Below, piece after piece: positions 27,228 through 37,223 of a stretch of DNA of 64,000 bases. Under the pieces are notes generated by a model. That model had not been told where the DNA came from. It searched no databases and was given only the letters and a program-made list of their open reading frames with translations. Source of the stretch: Gammaproteobacteria bacterium RIFCSPHIGHO2_12_FULL_36_30 (GTDB taxonomy: Bacteria > Pseudomonadota > Gammaproteobacteria > Coxiellales > Coxiellaceae). Location of the stretch: contig MGXU01000009.1 of assembly GCA_001801815.1 (NCBI GenBank), positions 1 to 64,000 of the forward strand. Direction: 5' to 3'. The position numbers and the translations under genes are program-made. The first letter of the stretch is position 1. Every line of letters begins with the position of its first letter.

Positions 27228-28352
27228 ATGCCACAAAAAGTACATTACACATGGATCGGGCCTGTTAATCCAAATGGTCATGATGTCGACGCAGTATTAA
27301 AAATGGCAAAGCAAATTAATCTAGCCGAAACACAATTATATTTTTGGTGTGTGGATGCACAGGCAAAAAAATATAAAGAAACTTTTAAAAATACTTCCGT
27401 TATCGTCAAACCAATTCAATCTTCTTTAAAAGAACGATTAGAAAATTCTCGCGCACAACGCATGAATAATTTATTGGAGAAATTATTACGTAACGAAGGT
27501 CGTGGAGATGTGCGAGATCGTGTCACACTGAAAGAAGCATTTGTATTTTTATTATTAGGATTAGAAGGTGGTTATGCATTAGATAGTAATGTTGCACCAA
27601 ACATAGACGGAAACATTAATTTTCCTGATTACAATACTTTTCGTATGTTAGCAATTCATTACCCAGTAAAAATATTTCGTGATGCAGATGTTGGGATTAT
27701 GTATAGCCCGCACGATGATCCATCGCACGCACTCGCTGCATTCGATTATTTTATGGATAAAATTGAGGAAATAGAAAATTTTAAAGAGATATTGTCCAAA
27801 GATGACTATAAAGCAGCAGTATTAGATATTGTGATTGACGCTGCATTTCATAATCACTACAAATTAGATTTTTGGTTTGCGCGACATCTAGGCGGTAATT
27901 TCCCTATTTTATTACATTTAGAAAAGCCACGCGGCATTATGAAGCATTATGCAAATTCTCATGGCGCTGCAGATCGAAAACCAATTCCAGCGTTACACTT
28001 AGCCATTATAAAAAATAATATTGAAGAAGTTAAAAAATTATTAGATGAAGGTGCAGACATTAATGAAATAACAGAAACTGAAAAATATAAAAATATTACG
28101 CCAATTAATGCTGCATATTTTTACGGAAGAACTGAAATTGGTGATTTGCTTCGATCGCGTGGTGCTGATATTAATATTACATTAATGCAAAAACAAAATG
28201 ATGAGCGGTGTAATATTTCAAAAAATGATGCAGGTGTTTTTTCTCCCTCACCATCTCCAAATTTGATGGTGACTCCGGCGACGCCGCGACCAGCAGATAA
28301 CCCAATGGGTGAAAGACAACTTGCCTTTTCTCCAAGCGAACTAAGATGGTAG
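27228..28352 (+). CDS. TcdA/TcdB-like glycosyltransferase with ankyrin repeats (candidate effector)
   Basis: 374 residues from ATG 27228 (AAAGGA upstream; TTG 27225 is an alternative). The start MPQKVHYTWIGP resembles the first strand of GT-A toxins and effectors of the TcdA/TcdB (GT44-like) group. A second match is VFLLLGLEGGYALDSNVAPN (about 106-125), where those enzymes have GG.YLD.D with a metal-binding DXD; here the triplet is Asp119-Ser120-Asn121. Residues about 253-318 carry two ankyrin-type repeats (ALHLAIIKNNIEEVKKLLDE, GRTEIGDLLRSRGADINI). The tail is Pro/Ser-rich. A host-directed role is inferred from this architecture; catalysis is uncertain because DXD is altered. Confidence 0.7.
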   Translation: MPQKVHYTWIGPVNPNGHDVDAVLKMAKQINLAETQLYFWCVDAQAKKYKETFKNTSVIVKPIQSSLKERLENSRAQRMNNLLEKLLRNEGRGDVRDRVTLKEAFVFLLLGLEGGYALDSNVAPNIDGNINFPDYNTFRMLAIHYPVKIFRDADVGIMYSPHDDPSHALAAFDYFMDKIEEIENFKEILSKDDYKAAVLDIVIDAAFHNHYKLDFWFARHLGGNFPILLHLEKPRGIMKHYANSHGAADRKPIPALHLAIIKNNIEEVKKLLDEGADINEITETEKYKNITPINAAYFYGRTEIGDLLRSRGADINITLMQKQNDERCNISKNDAGVFSPSPSPNLMVTPATPRPADNPMGERQLAFSPSELRW

Positions 28353-29515
28353 ACAATAAAAAAAATAATATCGTAATTATCGGCACAGGTCTTGCTGGCT
28401 ACATGCTTGCAAAAGAATTTCGCAAATTAGACACACAAACGCCATTAACATTCATTACAAAATTAGACGGTTATTTTTATTCTAAACCATTACTATCAAC
28501 TGCACTGACACATCAAAAAACACCCGATGAATTGTGGATGAATAATGTTGAAACAATGCGTATGCAATTAAATGCTGAAATTTACACGCATTGTGAAGTA
28601 TTTAAAATTGACTCAGATAATAAAAAAATATTTTTTCACAATGAAAAAAATAATAAAAAAGAATTATCATACGACAAATTAATTTTAGCAAATGGCGCAG
28701 ATCATATTTCAATTCCATTATCAGGTGATGCAGTTTCAGAAATTGTTTCTGTTAATCACCTTGAAGATTATAGAATTTTGCGAGAAAAGATTAAAAATAA
28801 AAAACGAATTGCTATTTTTGGAAGTGGTTTGGTTGGCTGCGAATTTGCAAACGATTTAACCAACGCAGGATTTTCTGTAACAATGATTTCCCCCGACAAT
28901 TATTTATTAAAAAAATTTGTTCCCGAAATAATTGCACGTGCATTACAAACCGCGTTAGAAAAATTAGGCGTAAAATTTTATTTATCATTATTCCCAAAAA
29001 TAATTAATAAAAAAAATTTACATGACGAAATTATTTTATCCGACAATCAAAAAATAGAAACTGATTTGATTTTATCCGCAACGGGAATTAAACCCAATTT
29101 ATTATTAGCAAAATCTGCTGATGTAAAAACAAATATTGGAATTATTACCAATCAATATTTACAAACCAGCAACGAAAATATTTTTGCAATCGGTGATTGC
29201 GCCGAACTAAATGGCGAAATGAAAATGTACGTCGCACCCATTATTCACAATGCGCGTATTTTAGCTGAAATATTAGCTGGAAAAACACCATTAATCGAAA
29301 ATAAAATCATGCCAATTGTGATTAAAACACCAGCTTGTCCAATAGTAACAGTTCCGCCAGCAAAAAATATTACCGGTGAATGGAAAACTGATGTTGATGA
29401 TGTAAATTGCCGCGCATTATTTTATGATAAGGAAAATCATTTGCGCGGATTTGCGTTGTCGGGAAATTGCGTGAAAGAAAAAATGATATTGGTAAATCGA
29501 GTGCATAAACTATGA
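28346..29515 (+). CDS. Rubredoxin-NAD(+) reductase-type FAD oxidoreductase
   Basis: 389 residues. The N-terminal FAD-binding motif IVIIGTGLAGYMLAKEFRKL, the NAD-binding GSGLVGCEFANDL (about residue 153) and the second FAD motif IFAIGDCAEL near residue 285 are in the order of rubredoxin or ferredoxin reductases. YFYSKPLLSTALT resembles AlkT/RubB proteins. No rubredoxin gene is adjacent. Its start overlaps the effector-like gene by 7 nt and its end overlaps marC by 4 nt. Confidence 0.85.
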   Translation: MVDNKKNNIVIIGTGLAGYMLAKEFRKLDTQTPLTFITKLDGYFYSKPLLSTALTHQKTPDELWMNNVETMRMQLNAEIYTHCEVFKIDSDNKKIFFHNEKNNKKELSYDKLILANGADHISIPLSGDAVSEIVSVNHLEDYRILREKIKNKKRIAIFGSGLVGCEFANDLTNAGFSVTMISPDNYLLKKFVPEIIARALQTALEKLGVKFYLSLFPKIINKKNLHDEIILSDNQKIETDLILSATGIKPNLLLAKSADVKTNIGIITNQYLQTSNENIFAIGDCAELNGEMKMYVAPIIHNARILAEILAGKTPLIENKIMPIVIKTPACPIVTVPPAKNITGEWKTDVDDVNCRALFYDKENHLRGFALSGNCVKEKMILVNRVHKL

Positions 29516-30099
29516 TGACATTATACACCGCCACATTTGCATTGATTCTAGTGATGGATCCACTAGGCAATATCCCTTTATTTTTAACCATTTTAAAAAA
29601 TTTCGATTTAAAAACACAACGCAAAATTATTATTCGCGAAACATTTATTGCATTTATCATTTTGACTGCATTTTTATTTTTTGGAAAATATTTAATAGAA
29701 GGATTAAAAATTACCACATCTGCACTCAGTATTTCTGGAGCGATTATTTTATTTCTAATTGCAATTCGCATGATTTTTCCGCCAGAAACATCAGAAATTA
29801 ATCCGCAAGAAGCAGAAGAACCTTTTATCGTTCCACTCGCAGTGCCATTAACTGCAGGCCCCGCTGCAATTGCATTTGTAATGATATTTGTAACACAAAA
29901 TCCACAGCATATTTCCATTTTATTTTCCGCTGTTGTGATTGCATCACTTGTTTTTTTATTTATTATGTTGCTCGCAAGATATTTAATGCGTCTGCTCGGC
30001 AAGCGCGGATTAATTGCTGTTGAAAGATTAATGGGAATGATTTTAACTGCGATTGCAGTGCAGATGTTTTTGACTGGGATGTATGCATATCTTCATTAA
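29512..30099 (+). CDS. MarC family integral membrane protein
   Basis: 195 residues with about six hydrophobic segments. FALILVMDPLGNIPLFL near the start and VPLAVPLTAGPAAIAFVMI in the middle are MarC/YchE/YhgN landmarks. The family's transport role is unproven; despite the name it is not shown to confer multiple resistance. Coupled to the upstream reductase by an ATGA-type overlap. Confidence 0.9.
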   Translation: MMTLYTATFALILVMDPLGNIPLFLTILKNFDLKTQRKIIIRETFIAFIILTAFLFFGKYLIEGLKITTSALSISGAIILFLIAIRMIFPPETSEINPQEAEEPFIVPLAVPLTAGPAAIAFVMIFVTQNPQHISILFSAVVIASLVFLFIMLLARYLMRLLGKRGLIAVERLMGMILTAIAVQMFLTGMYAYLH

Positions 30100-30134
30100 T
30101 ATTTTAAGATAATAATTTTTTTGAGATTCTTATT

Positions 30135-31667
30135 ATGCTGAATGATCAAAATGAGAAAGTTAATATTCTTAAGCTCGCAGTTCGTGAAGCTGTAACTTTT
30201 TATGGCATTCAAACAGAAGATCATGAGCGTTTTATTTTAGAGGTAAGTAGTGATGGCAAGTTGATTGGTGTGAACATCGTGCAAAAAGTCGAAGGCTTTC
30301 TTTTGGGCGACATTAACAAGATTTTAATGAACCATATTGTTAACTTTAGGTTTTCCAATATAAATCCAGATTTTGATAAAACGGCAGGTCTTGCTAGTGT
30401 ACATACCAATGTTCAATTTTCAGAAAAAATTGTTATTGATGGAGAAATATTAAATCTTGCTAAAGTCACTGCGTTCATACTATGTACGAGAGCATACGGT
30501 ATCTGGGGTACAGTTGGCTTAGATGCATTTTCTAATGCACAAGAGCTACGCGTGTCTGGATTACATCAACTAGAATCTTTTTGCGCTGGATTGCCGCTCG
30601 AAGATCTCTATCAAAATAAATCTGTTCCAATTCCTGCTACTGTTAAGACTGATTTTACTGCGTTAGCAGCGTTGGTTGCTGAAGAAGAAGCGACACAAAT
30701 TACAAAACCAAAAAAACCACGCGGAAAACACAATGTTAAAAAAGCGGTAGCGCAACCACAGAAAGACGATCCAGTTGCGGCTCAAGCAGAACTCGATGCT
30801 CAAAAAAAGAGGGAAGAAGAAGTCGCAAGAAAAAGACATCTTGCAGAATTGCGAGCAGCTGAAAAAATTACAAAAAATTTAGAAAGAGAACGTATTGCTG
30901 CTGAGAAAACAGTAGAAAAAGAAGCAAAATTAAAATCTAAAAACGAAAAACAAGCAGCGAAATTTTTAGCTGCATTAACAAAATTGAAAACAACACAAGA
31001 GAGTGAAGCAAGAGAAATAATCGAAGATGAGTCACGTGAATTGCATGAAATTGATCAAGCGATAACACAGTCTAAAGTTTTTCAAGAAAAACCCATTACA
31101 ATTTTATTTTCAAAAATCACTATTTCTGCTGTCGAATTAACTGATTTTAATAAAATTATTGCCGCTCTTGATTATTTTTTAAAAATCTCCAAAAAAATTG
31201 ACACCAACATTACAATATTTCAAAAGAACTATCGTTTTAATCTCAGTAATAACTTTTATCGAATTAAAAACTTTAGATTAAATGGCGTTATGAAATTGAT
31301 TGAGCAAAGAATAGCTAAACTATTTCGTGGCGTGATCGTTGATCTCAAAAAACTCACCAAGGAAATCAAATTAGCTGATACACAAAATATAATTGCATTA
31401 GAGAATCAAGCAAAAGATATTTATCAGCATGCAAAATCAAAAATGGATACTTTTCAAAATTACGCTTCTCTTAAAAATTTTTCATTTGAAGAAATTAAAA
31501 GATCACTAGATTTAGCTTATCAAATTATTTGTAAAAAGAGCGAAGCGAGTCAGTCGCAAAATATTGGTCACGGTTATTGGAGCGGCACTTTATTTTTTAC
31601 AAAACTAAAAATACCATCACTTGATTTGCAATCGACTGAAAAACTCCCCGCACAATGCAACCGCTAA
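30135..31667 (+). CDS. Large coiled-coil protein of unknown function (candidate effector)
   Basis: 510 residues, no family recognised. The N-terminal 170 residues look globular. Residues about 210-320 are a long Lys/Glu/Ala-rich coiled coil (KKREEEVARKRHLAELRAAE, RERIAAEKTVEKEAKLKSKN). The C-terminal 190 residues are helical and Lys-rich. A poor ribosome-binding site (TTGAG) precedes the ATG, and GATAAT at about 30109 may be a -10 box. The last 51 nt overlap the 3' end of the convergent arginase gene. Composition and isolation resemble Legionellales effectors, but no secretion signal can be claimed. Confidence 0.8.
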   Translation: MLNDQNEKVNILKLAVREAVTFYGIQTEDHERFILEVSSDGKLIGVNIVQKVEGFLLGDINKILMNHIVNFRFSNINPDFDKTAGLASVHTNVQFSEKIVIDGEILNLAKVTAFILCTRAYGIWGTVGLDAFSNAQELRVSGLHQLESFCAGLPLEDLYQNKSVPIPATVKTDFTALAALVAEEEATQITKPKKPRGKHNVKKAVAQPQKDDPVAAQAELDAQKKREEEVARKRHLAELRAAEKITKNLERERIAAEKTVEKEAKLKSKNEKQAAKFLAALTKLKTTQESEAREIIEDESRELHEIDQAITQSKVFQEKPITILFSKITISAVELTDFNKIIAALDYFLKISKKIDTNITIFQKNYRFNLSNNFYRIKNFRLNGVMKLIEQRIAKLFRGVIVDLKKLTKEIKLADTQNIIALENQAKDIYQHAKSKMDTFQNYASLKNFSFEEIKRSLDLAYQIICKKSEASQSQNIGHGYWSGTLFFTKLKIPSLDLQSTEKLPAQCNR

Positions 31668-32492
31668 CTTTTCTGTTTTATGATTTACATCTGCGCTGGG
31701 ATTAAATTCAACAATATCTGCACCAATTAATTTTGGATGATGTGCAATTGCTTTAAATTCAGATAAAAAATTACCGCTTCGAATTCCGTCAGGTGCAGCT
31801 GTACAAATACCGGGTGCGTCAGCAGGATCAAATCCATCGAGATCAATGCTGATGCCAAATGCAGTTGTATTTTTTGTTACAATATTAATTGCATCGTCAA
31901 TTATTTTTTTCAGACCACATTTTTTAATATCATCCATATAAAAAATTTTCACACCTAATTTTTCTAATAATGCTGCTTCACCATTTTCAAAACTTCGCAC
32001 GCCAATCAATACAACATTTTCCGGTTTTAATTTTGGTTGATTCGATAAAATATGCGTTAATTCTTTTTCGCCATGCCCCAATAAAATTGCTAATGGCATG
32101 CCGTGAATATTATGGGATGGTGTTGTTTCAAAAGTGTGAGAATCCATATGCGCATCAAACCAAATTAATCCTAAAGCTCGGGTTGCTTTTGCAGCGCCAC
32201 TCCAACTTCCAATTGCGGCAGTGTGATCACCACCTAACGTAATAAAAAAATGATGATTTAAAATAGATTGTTCTGTGGATCGCGCGAGTTTTTCAGATAA
32301 CGCTGTAATATCAGGCAAAGCAGCAGTTTGTTGATGATGATTATTTACTTTTAAAATAGGATTCCAATGACATTGATCTGCAAAACCAGCGTTTTCTATC
32401 GCATTTTTCAGTACAACAGCGCCTTTTTCGCAATTAAAATTGCTGGAGCCGTTGCCATACGCATATAAATTGATATCAATTATCTTCTTCAT
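31617..32492 (-). CDS. Arginase/agmatinase family ureohydrolase
   Basis: 291 residues from the ATG at 32492; upstream codons of the longer frame are not family-like. The three metal motifs are intact: FFITLGGDHTAAIGSWSG, LIWFDAHMDSHT and GISIDLDGFDPADAPG. These bind two Mn ions. The closest overall pattern is bacterial arginase (arginine to ornithine and urea), but agmatinase or formimidoylglutamase cannot be excluded by eye. The 3' end overlaps a convergent gene by 51 nt. Confidence 0.88.
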   Translation of the reverse strand: MKKIIDINLYAYGNGSSNFNCEKGAVVLKNAIENAGFADQCHWNPILKVNNHHQQTAALPDITALSEKLARSTEQSILNHHFFITLGGDHTAAIGSWSGAAKATRALGLIWFDAHMDSHTFETTPSHNIHGMPLAILLGHGEKELTHILSNQPKLKPENVVLIGVRSFENGEAALLEKLGVKIFYMDDIKKCGLKKIIDDAINIVTKNTTAFGISIDLDGFDPADAPGICTAAPDGIRSGNFLSEFKAIAHHPKLIGADIVEFNPSADVNHKTEKLAVALCGEFFSRLQIK

Positions 32493-32580
32493 ATCATTTC
32501 GCATATTTTGTCTGAAATGATATTTTACCAGATTCAAACACACACTCACACTCGTACTATCGCTGTGATAAGATATCCGC

Positions 32581-33891
32581 ATGAAAAAAAGCATAATTCA
32601 GTGGGCAAACCGTTGGTTGAACCACAAAAAAAATGATAATGAATGCGATGTGATCATGCGTCCCGATCATATTATTTCGCGTGATAAAATTAGCCAAAAT
32701 GCTTTGCGCGTCATGTATCGATTAAAAGAAGCGGGATATCAAGCTTTTTTGGTCGGCGGTGGCGTGCGTGATTTATTATTAAATCGCACACCAAAAGATT
32801 TTGATGTTGCAACGGATGCACATCCTGAAGCTGTGCGAACATTATTTCGCAACAGCAGAATTATTGGTCGACGATTTCGTTTAGTGCATGTTTTTTATGA
32901 CGGTGAAATTATTGAGGTCTCCACATTTCGCGCGAATGTTTTAGAATCCGCACGATCGCTTGAACAAAAAACACAAATACATGCCGAGACTGGCATGATT
33001 CATCGTGATAACACATATGGTACTGTCGAAGAAGATGCATGGCGTCGTGATTTTACGGTGAATGCATTGTATTACAATATCGCTGATTTTAGTGTCGTTG
33101 ATTACACACATGGTATGCATGATTTAAAACAAAAATTAATTCGTATTATTGGTGATCCAACGCAGCGTTTCCATGAAGACCCCGTGCGATTATTGCGTGC
33201 AATTCGTTTTTGCGCAAAATTAAATTTTGAATTAGAAACTGAAACTGAAACAGCAGTAAAAACGTTATCGCATTTATTACAACATGTGCCGACATCGCGT
33301 TTGTATGATGAAAATTTAAAATTATTTTTTGAAGGCAACGCGTGGGCAACGTATCAAAAATTAGTACAATATCGCTACATGCATGCATTATTTCCACAAA
33401 CAATGCATGCATTGCAATCAGAAAAAAAATCGCATGCAAAATTAATTGAGCTTGCAATGAAAGCAACTGATGCGCGATTAAAAACGGGTGACAGTGTGAA
33501 TCCCGCATTTTTATTAGCGATTTTGTTATGGCCGGAATTACAAGAACAAGTATCTACGATACAAAATAAAAAAGTAAAATTTTATTTACGCTTGCATCAA
33601 TTTATAATTGATATTATTCATGCGCAAGTGGAAGCGATGATGATTCCAAAACGTTTGCAATTTGTCATTCAAGCAATTTGGGTATTGCAATTTCAATTAG
33701 AAAAACGCAGACCGAATCGTATTTTAAATACTTTTCATCATCGTTATTTTCGTGCTGCATTTGATTTTATGGGTTTGCGTGTGCAAGCAGGAGAAATAAA
33801 TGCAGAACATTATGAATGGTGGAAACAATTTCAAACATTGGATGCGCAAGCGCAAGAAGCTTTAATAGAAAGTTACAGAAGCCCGCGTTGA
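32581..33891 (+). CDS. pcnB: Poly(A) polymerase I
   Basis: 436 residues. The class II nucleotidyltransferase signature is AFLVGGGVRDLLLNRTPKDFDVATDA, with the catalytic DFD, followed by RIIGRRFRLVHVFYD; GSS-type tRNA nucleotidyltransferases differ here. RRDFTVNALYYNI and the RLYDENLKLFF segment fit PcnB. It adds poly(A) to RNA 3' ends and promotes decay. The last five codons (YRSPR) and the stop are encoded by the family A repeat starting at 33876, so the natural C-terminus has been replaced or extended. Confidence 0.94.
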   Translation: MKKSIIQWANRWLNHKKNDNECDVIMRPDHIISRDKISQNALRVMYRLKEAGYQAFLVGGGVRDLLLNRTPKDFDVATDAHPEAVRTLFRNSRIIGRRFRLVHVFYDGEIIEVSTFRANVLESARSLEQKTQIHAETGMIHRDNTYGTVEEDAWRRDFTVNALYYNIADFSVVDYTHGMHDLKQKLIRIIGDPTQRFHEDPVRLLRAIRFCAKLNFELETETETAVKTLSHLLQHVPTSRLYDENLKLFFEGNAWATYQKLVQYRYMHALFPQTMHALQSEKKSHAKLIELAMKATDARLKTGDSVNPAFLLAILLWPELQEQVSTIQNKKVKFYLRLHQFIIDIIHAQVEAMMIPKRLQFVIQAIWVLQFQLEKRRPNRILNTFHHRYFRAAFDFMGLRVQAGEINAEHYEWWKQFQTLDAQAQEALIESYRSPR

Positions 33892-33927
33892 AGCTTGCGC
33901 AGCAAGCGGAACAAGGGCGTTTTGCAG
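33876..33927 (+). repeat. Family A dispersed repeat, copy 5, overlapping the pcnB stop
   Basis: A 52-nt copy with conserved ends CAGAAGCCCGCGT and GGAACAAGGGCGTTTTGCAG. The centre GCTTGC-GCA-GCAAGC is a perfect 6-bp hairpin that keeps the GCA loop of copy 2 but has a different stem sequence. It supplies the last codons and TGA stop (33889-33891) of pcnB. Confidence 0.85.
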
Positions 33928-33984
33928 TAACCCAACTAACAACGATAAATTATTAATTTACATTTTAGGTTTAGTGAGTACTTT

Positions 33985-34452
33985 ATGAAAAAAATAGCAA
34001 TTTATCCAGGCACTTTCGATCCCATCACAAAAGGCCATGTTGATATTATTCAACGCGCAGCAGAATTATTTGACGAAGTGATTGTTGCGGTTGCAGACAG
34101 CGCACGTAAAAACCCTTTATTTGAAGCGCAAACACGCGTTCAATGGTGTATTGATAGTGTTGCTGCATTTAAAAATGTCAACGTTGCATTAATGGATGGT
34201 ATGTTAATTGATTTTGCAAAATTACATCATGCTGAATATATTGTTCGCGGTTTTCGCACAGCAGAAGATGTGAATTATGAATTATCATTAGCCAGTATGA
34301 ATCGACAATTATCTGATGAAAAATGTGAAACGATTTTTTTACCCGCACGTGAAATGTATGTGCATATTTCAGCAACGATGGTGCGAGAAATTATTGCGTT
34401 GCAGGGTGATGTTTCTGCGTTTGTGCCATCTGCTGTAATAGACTATTTAAAA

Positions 34453-34458
<6 letters not shown>
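33985..34458 (+). CDS. coaD: Phosphopantetheine adenylyltransferase
   Basis: 157 residues. IAIYPGTFDPITKGHVDIIQ holds the TxGH nucleotidyl-transfer motif (here TFDPITKGHVD), and YIVRGFRTAEDVNYELSLAS and the ISSTMVRE-like HISATMVREI are conserved. It makes dephospho-CoA from 4'-phosphopantetheine and ATP. Pairing with the ferredoxin gene downstream is common in gammaproteobacteria. Its stop lies within a heptamer array. Confidence 0.98.
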
Positions 34459-34735
<277 letters not shown>

Positions 34736-34737
34736 AT

Positions 34738-34956
34738 TTACGATGATTTGGGTAATTTTTTTTGCTTGAACAAAACACGCATGCCCACTTTTTTTGTTTC
34801 AGGATTGTAAGCGCGTGGATCGTATTTCATTAATTCTAATTTTTCTTCAGCGCGTTTATTCACGCTTAATGTTTTGTAATAACCGGTATCTTTTCCGCTT
34901 TTGCTTTTGCCGGTTGAACGTAATTGTACTTTTTCTCTTGAGCCTGCTTTTGCCAT
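34738..34956 (-). CDS. rpmG: 50S ribosomal protein L33, extended
   Basis: 72 residues against about 55 in E. coli. The core is clear: REKVQLRSTG, TGYYKTLSVNKRAEEKLELM and KYDP. There is an insert KSKSGKD before TGYY and a longer C-terminal tail than usual. No cysteine pairs, so this is the zinc-free form. Downstream partner of rpmB. Confidence 0.93.
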   Translation of the reverse strand: MAKAGSREKVQLRSTGKSKSGKDTGYYKTLSVNKRAEEKLELMKYDPRAYNPETKKVGMRVLFKQKKLPKSS

Positions 34957-34978
34957 GTCTTATTGCTCCAATACAAAA

Positions 34979-35218
34979 TTATTTTTCGATATGTTCACTC
35001 AGTTTCATTTTTTTCAGCACTGCTTCAATGCCGAGTTTATCAATTGTGCGAAGACCTCTTACTGTTACATTCAAAGTAATATAACGATTTTCGCTGGGCA
35101 ACCAAACGCGACGCTTTTGTAAATTAGGTAAAAAACGGCGTTTTGATTTGTTATTTGCGTGCGACACTGTGTGTCCTACTTGTGGACGTCTTTTTGTGAC
35201 TTGGCAGACTTTCGACAT
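34979..35218 (-). CDS. rpmB: 50S ribosomal protein L28
   Basis: 79 residues from ATG 35218: [40 protein letters not shown] and [12 protein letters not shown] are the L28 landmarks. A longer frame upstream reads into the promoter and is rejected; GGAG lies just before 35218 on the minus strand. Transcribed with rpmG. Confidence 0.97.
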   Translation of the reverse strand: MSKVCQVTKRRPQVGHTVSHANNKSKRRFLPNLQKRRVWLPSENRYITLNVTVRGLRTIDKLGIEAVLKKMKLSEHIEK

Positions 35219-35246
35219 GCTCGTGCTCCTGTGAATGAAGGGTGAA

Positions 35247-35275
35247 TTTATAGCAGAAAGAACACATTGATTCAA
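35247..35275 (-). promoter_or_regulatory. Promoter of rpmB-rpmG
   Basis: On the minus strand TTGAAT (35270-35275), a 17-nt spacer and TATAAA (35247-35252) give a near-consensus sigma70 promoter, about 29 nt before the rpmB start. Confidence 0.65.
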
Positions 35276-35327
35276 GCATAAGTGTGAGTTACTCTTCGTA
35301 ATCACAAAAAAAAGCTAGGAGCGTTTG

Positions 35328-35783
35328 ATGATCCACGATATTCAATTAAAAATTCTAGATGAACGTTTGGGAAATACTGTACCGTTGCCAGAATATGCAA
35401 CGCCAGGTTCCGCAGGATTAGATTTGCGCGCATGTTTGGATGTGCCAAAAACAATTTTACCGGGCGAAACTGTACTGATTAATACGGGATTAGCAATATA
35501 TATTAGTAATCCAGCATTAGCGGCAACTATTTTGCCGCGTTCTGGTTTGGGACATAAACATGGTATTGTTCTTGGAAATTTAGTGGGTTTAATTGATTCA
35601 GATTATCAAGGTCCGTTAATGGTGTCGTGTTGGAATCGCGGCGCACAATCTTACACAATTCAACCTGGCGAACGTATCGCGCAATTAGTTATTGTTCCTG
35701 TTTTAAAAGCACGTTTTCAAATTGTTGAAGAATTTGCGGCAACAGAACGTGGTGAAGGTGGATTTGGGAGTTCGGGAAAATGA
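35328..35783 (+). CDS. dut: Deoxyuridine 5'-triphosphate nucleotidohydrolase
   Basis: 151 residues from ATG 35328 (AGGAG upstream). The five dUTPase motifs are present: [44 protein letters not shown] and the C-terminal arm [10 protein letters not shown]. It hydrolyses dUTP to dUMP as a homotrimer. It overlaps the next gene by 4 nt, the conserved dut-algC pair. Confidence 0.98.
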   Translation: MIHDIQLKILDERLGNTVPLPEYATPGSAGLDLRACLDVPKTILPGETVLINTGLAIYISNPALAATILPRSGLGHKHGIVLGNLVGLIDSDYQGPLMVSCWNRGAQSYTIQPGERIAQLVIVPVLKARFQIVEEFAATERGEGGFGSSGK

Positions 35784-37177
35784 TTCATTATGATATTCCA
35801 GATAAATTACCACTCGATATTTTTCGCACATATGATATTCGTGGCGAAGTTTCTGAAAATAGTCTGAATGAAAATGTTGCGTATGCAATTGGTTTAGCAA
35901 TTGGCACGGAAAGTTTACAAGTTAATCAAAATGAAATTGCAGTTGCTTGTGATGCTCGTTTAACGGGCGAGTCATTAAAAAAAGCCTTAATTTCAGGCAT
36001 AATTGCAACTGGTTGTAATGTTGTTGATATCGGTCTTGGTCCAACACCACTTGTTTATTTTGCGACAAATTTTTTAAAAACTAAAACAGGCGTGATGGTA
36101 ACGGCGAGTCATAATCCTGCTAATCATAATGGATTTAAAATTGTATTAAATGGAAAAACATTATCTGAAAATGGAATTCAAGAAATTGTAAAACGCATTC
36201 AACGGCGTGATTTTTTATCTGGAAATGGATCGGTTCGTACACAAAATATTATTCCAGATTATATTGATGCGATTTGTAAAGATTTAACGGTCGCAAAAAA
36301 AATGAAAGTTGTGATTGATGCTGGAAATGGTGCGGCCAGTGAAATTGCGCCGATTATTTTTCGCAAGCTTGGTTGCGAAGTCATAGAATTATTTTGTAAA
36401 TATGACGGACATTTTCCCAATCATCATCCTGATCCTACGATTCCAGAAAATTTAAAAGATATTATTGCTGCAGTTAAAAAAGAAAATGCGGATATTGGTT
36501 TAGCGTTTGATGGTGATGCAGATCGTCTGGGAATTGTCACAAATGAAGGCGAAATTATTTGGCCCGATCGACAATTAATTATTTGCGCGAAAGATGTTTT
36601 ATCGAGAAATCCAGGTGAAAAAATTGTGTTTGATGTGAAATGTTCGCGTGTACTGCCAGAAATGATTAAAAAATTTGGCGGTCAACCGATTATGTCGCGC
36701 ACAGGACATTCTATTTTAAAAGCAAAAATGATTGAAGAGCATGCGCCATTAGCGGGTGAAATGAGCGGACATATTTTTTTCAAAGATAAATGGTTTGGTT
36801 TTGATGATGGAATTTATGTTGCTGCGCGTTTAGTTTCTATTTTATCGCACGAAAAAAATTCTGTGTCAGCTGTTTTTCATGCGCTGCCGCAAACTATTAA
36901 CACACCCGAATTAAAATTACCAATGGCGGAAGAAAAAAAATCGGATTTTATGGAAAAATTATTACGCGATGGAAATTTTGATCACGCAGAAAAAATTACA
37001 TTAGATGGTTTGCGTGTTGAATGGAATTTTGGTTGGGGATTAATTCGCAGATCAAACACATCACCGTATTTAATTTTGCGTTTTGAAGCCGACACAGAAA
37101 ATAATTTAACAAAAATAAAAAACATTTTTCGTGAGCAATTATTAAAAATTAATCATGATTTGAAATTGCCGTTTTAG
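35780..37177 (+). CDS. algC: Phosphomannomutase/phosphoglucomutase
   Basis: 465 residues. The start [14 protein letters not shown], the phosphoserine loop [16 protein letters not shown], the metal loop [12 protein letters not shown], and the C-terminal substrate loop [11 protein letters not shown] plus [14 protein letters not shown] are all intact. It interconverts hexose 1- and 6-phosphates for LPS and sugar-nucleotide synthesis. Translation is coupled to dut. Confidence 0.95.
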   Translation: MIHYDIPDKLPLDIFRTYDIRGEVSENSLNENVAYAIGLAIGTESLQVNQNEIAVACDARLTGESLKKALISGIIATGCNVVDIGLGPTPLVYFATNFLKTKTGVMVTASHNPANHNGFKIVLNGKTLSENGIQEIVKRIQRRDFLSGNGSVRTQNIIPDYIDAICKDLTVAKKMKVVIDAGNGAASEIAPIIFRKLGCEVIELFCKYDGHFPNHHPDPTIPENLKDIIAAVKKENADIGLAFDGDADRLGIVTNEGEIIWPDRQLIICAKDVLSRNPGEKIVFDVKCSRVLPEMIKKFGGQPIMSRTGHSILKAKMIEEHAPLAGEMSGHIFFKDKWFGFDDGIYVAARLVSILSHEKNSVSAVFHALPQTINTPELKLPMAEEKKSDFMEKLLRDGNFDHAEKITLDGLRVEWNFGWGLIRRSNTSPYLILRFEADTENNLTKIKNIFREQLLKINHDLKLPF

Positions 37178-37223
37178 TTATATGATGAAGATCTAAATTT
37201 TTAGAAAGTGCGAAACTTCCATT

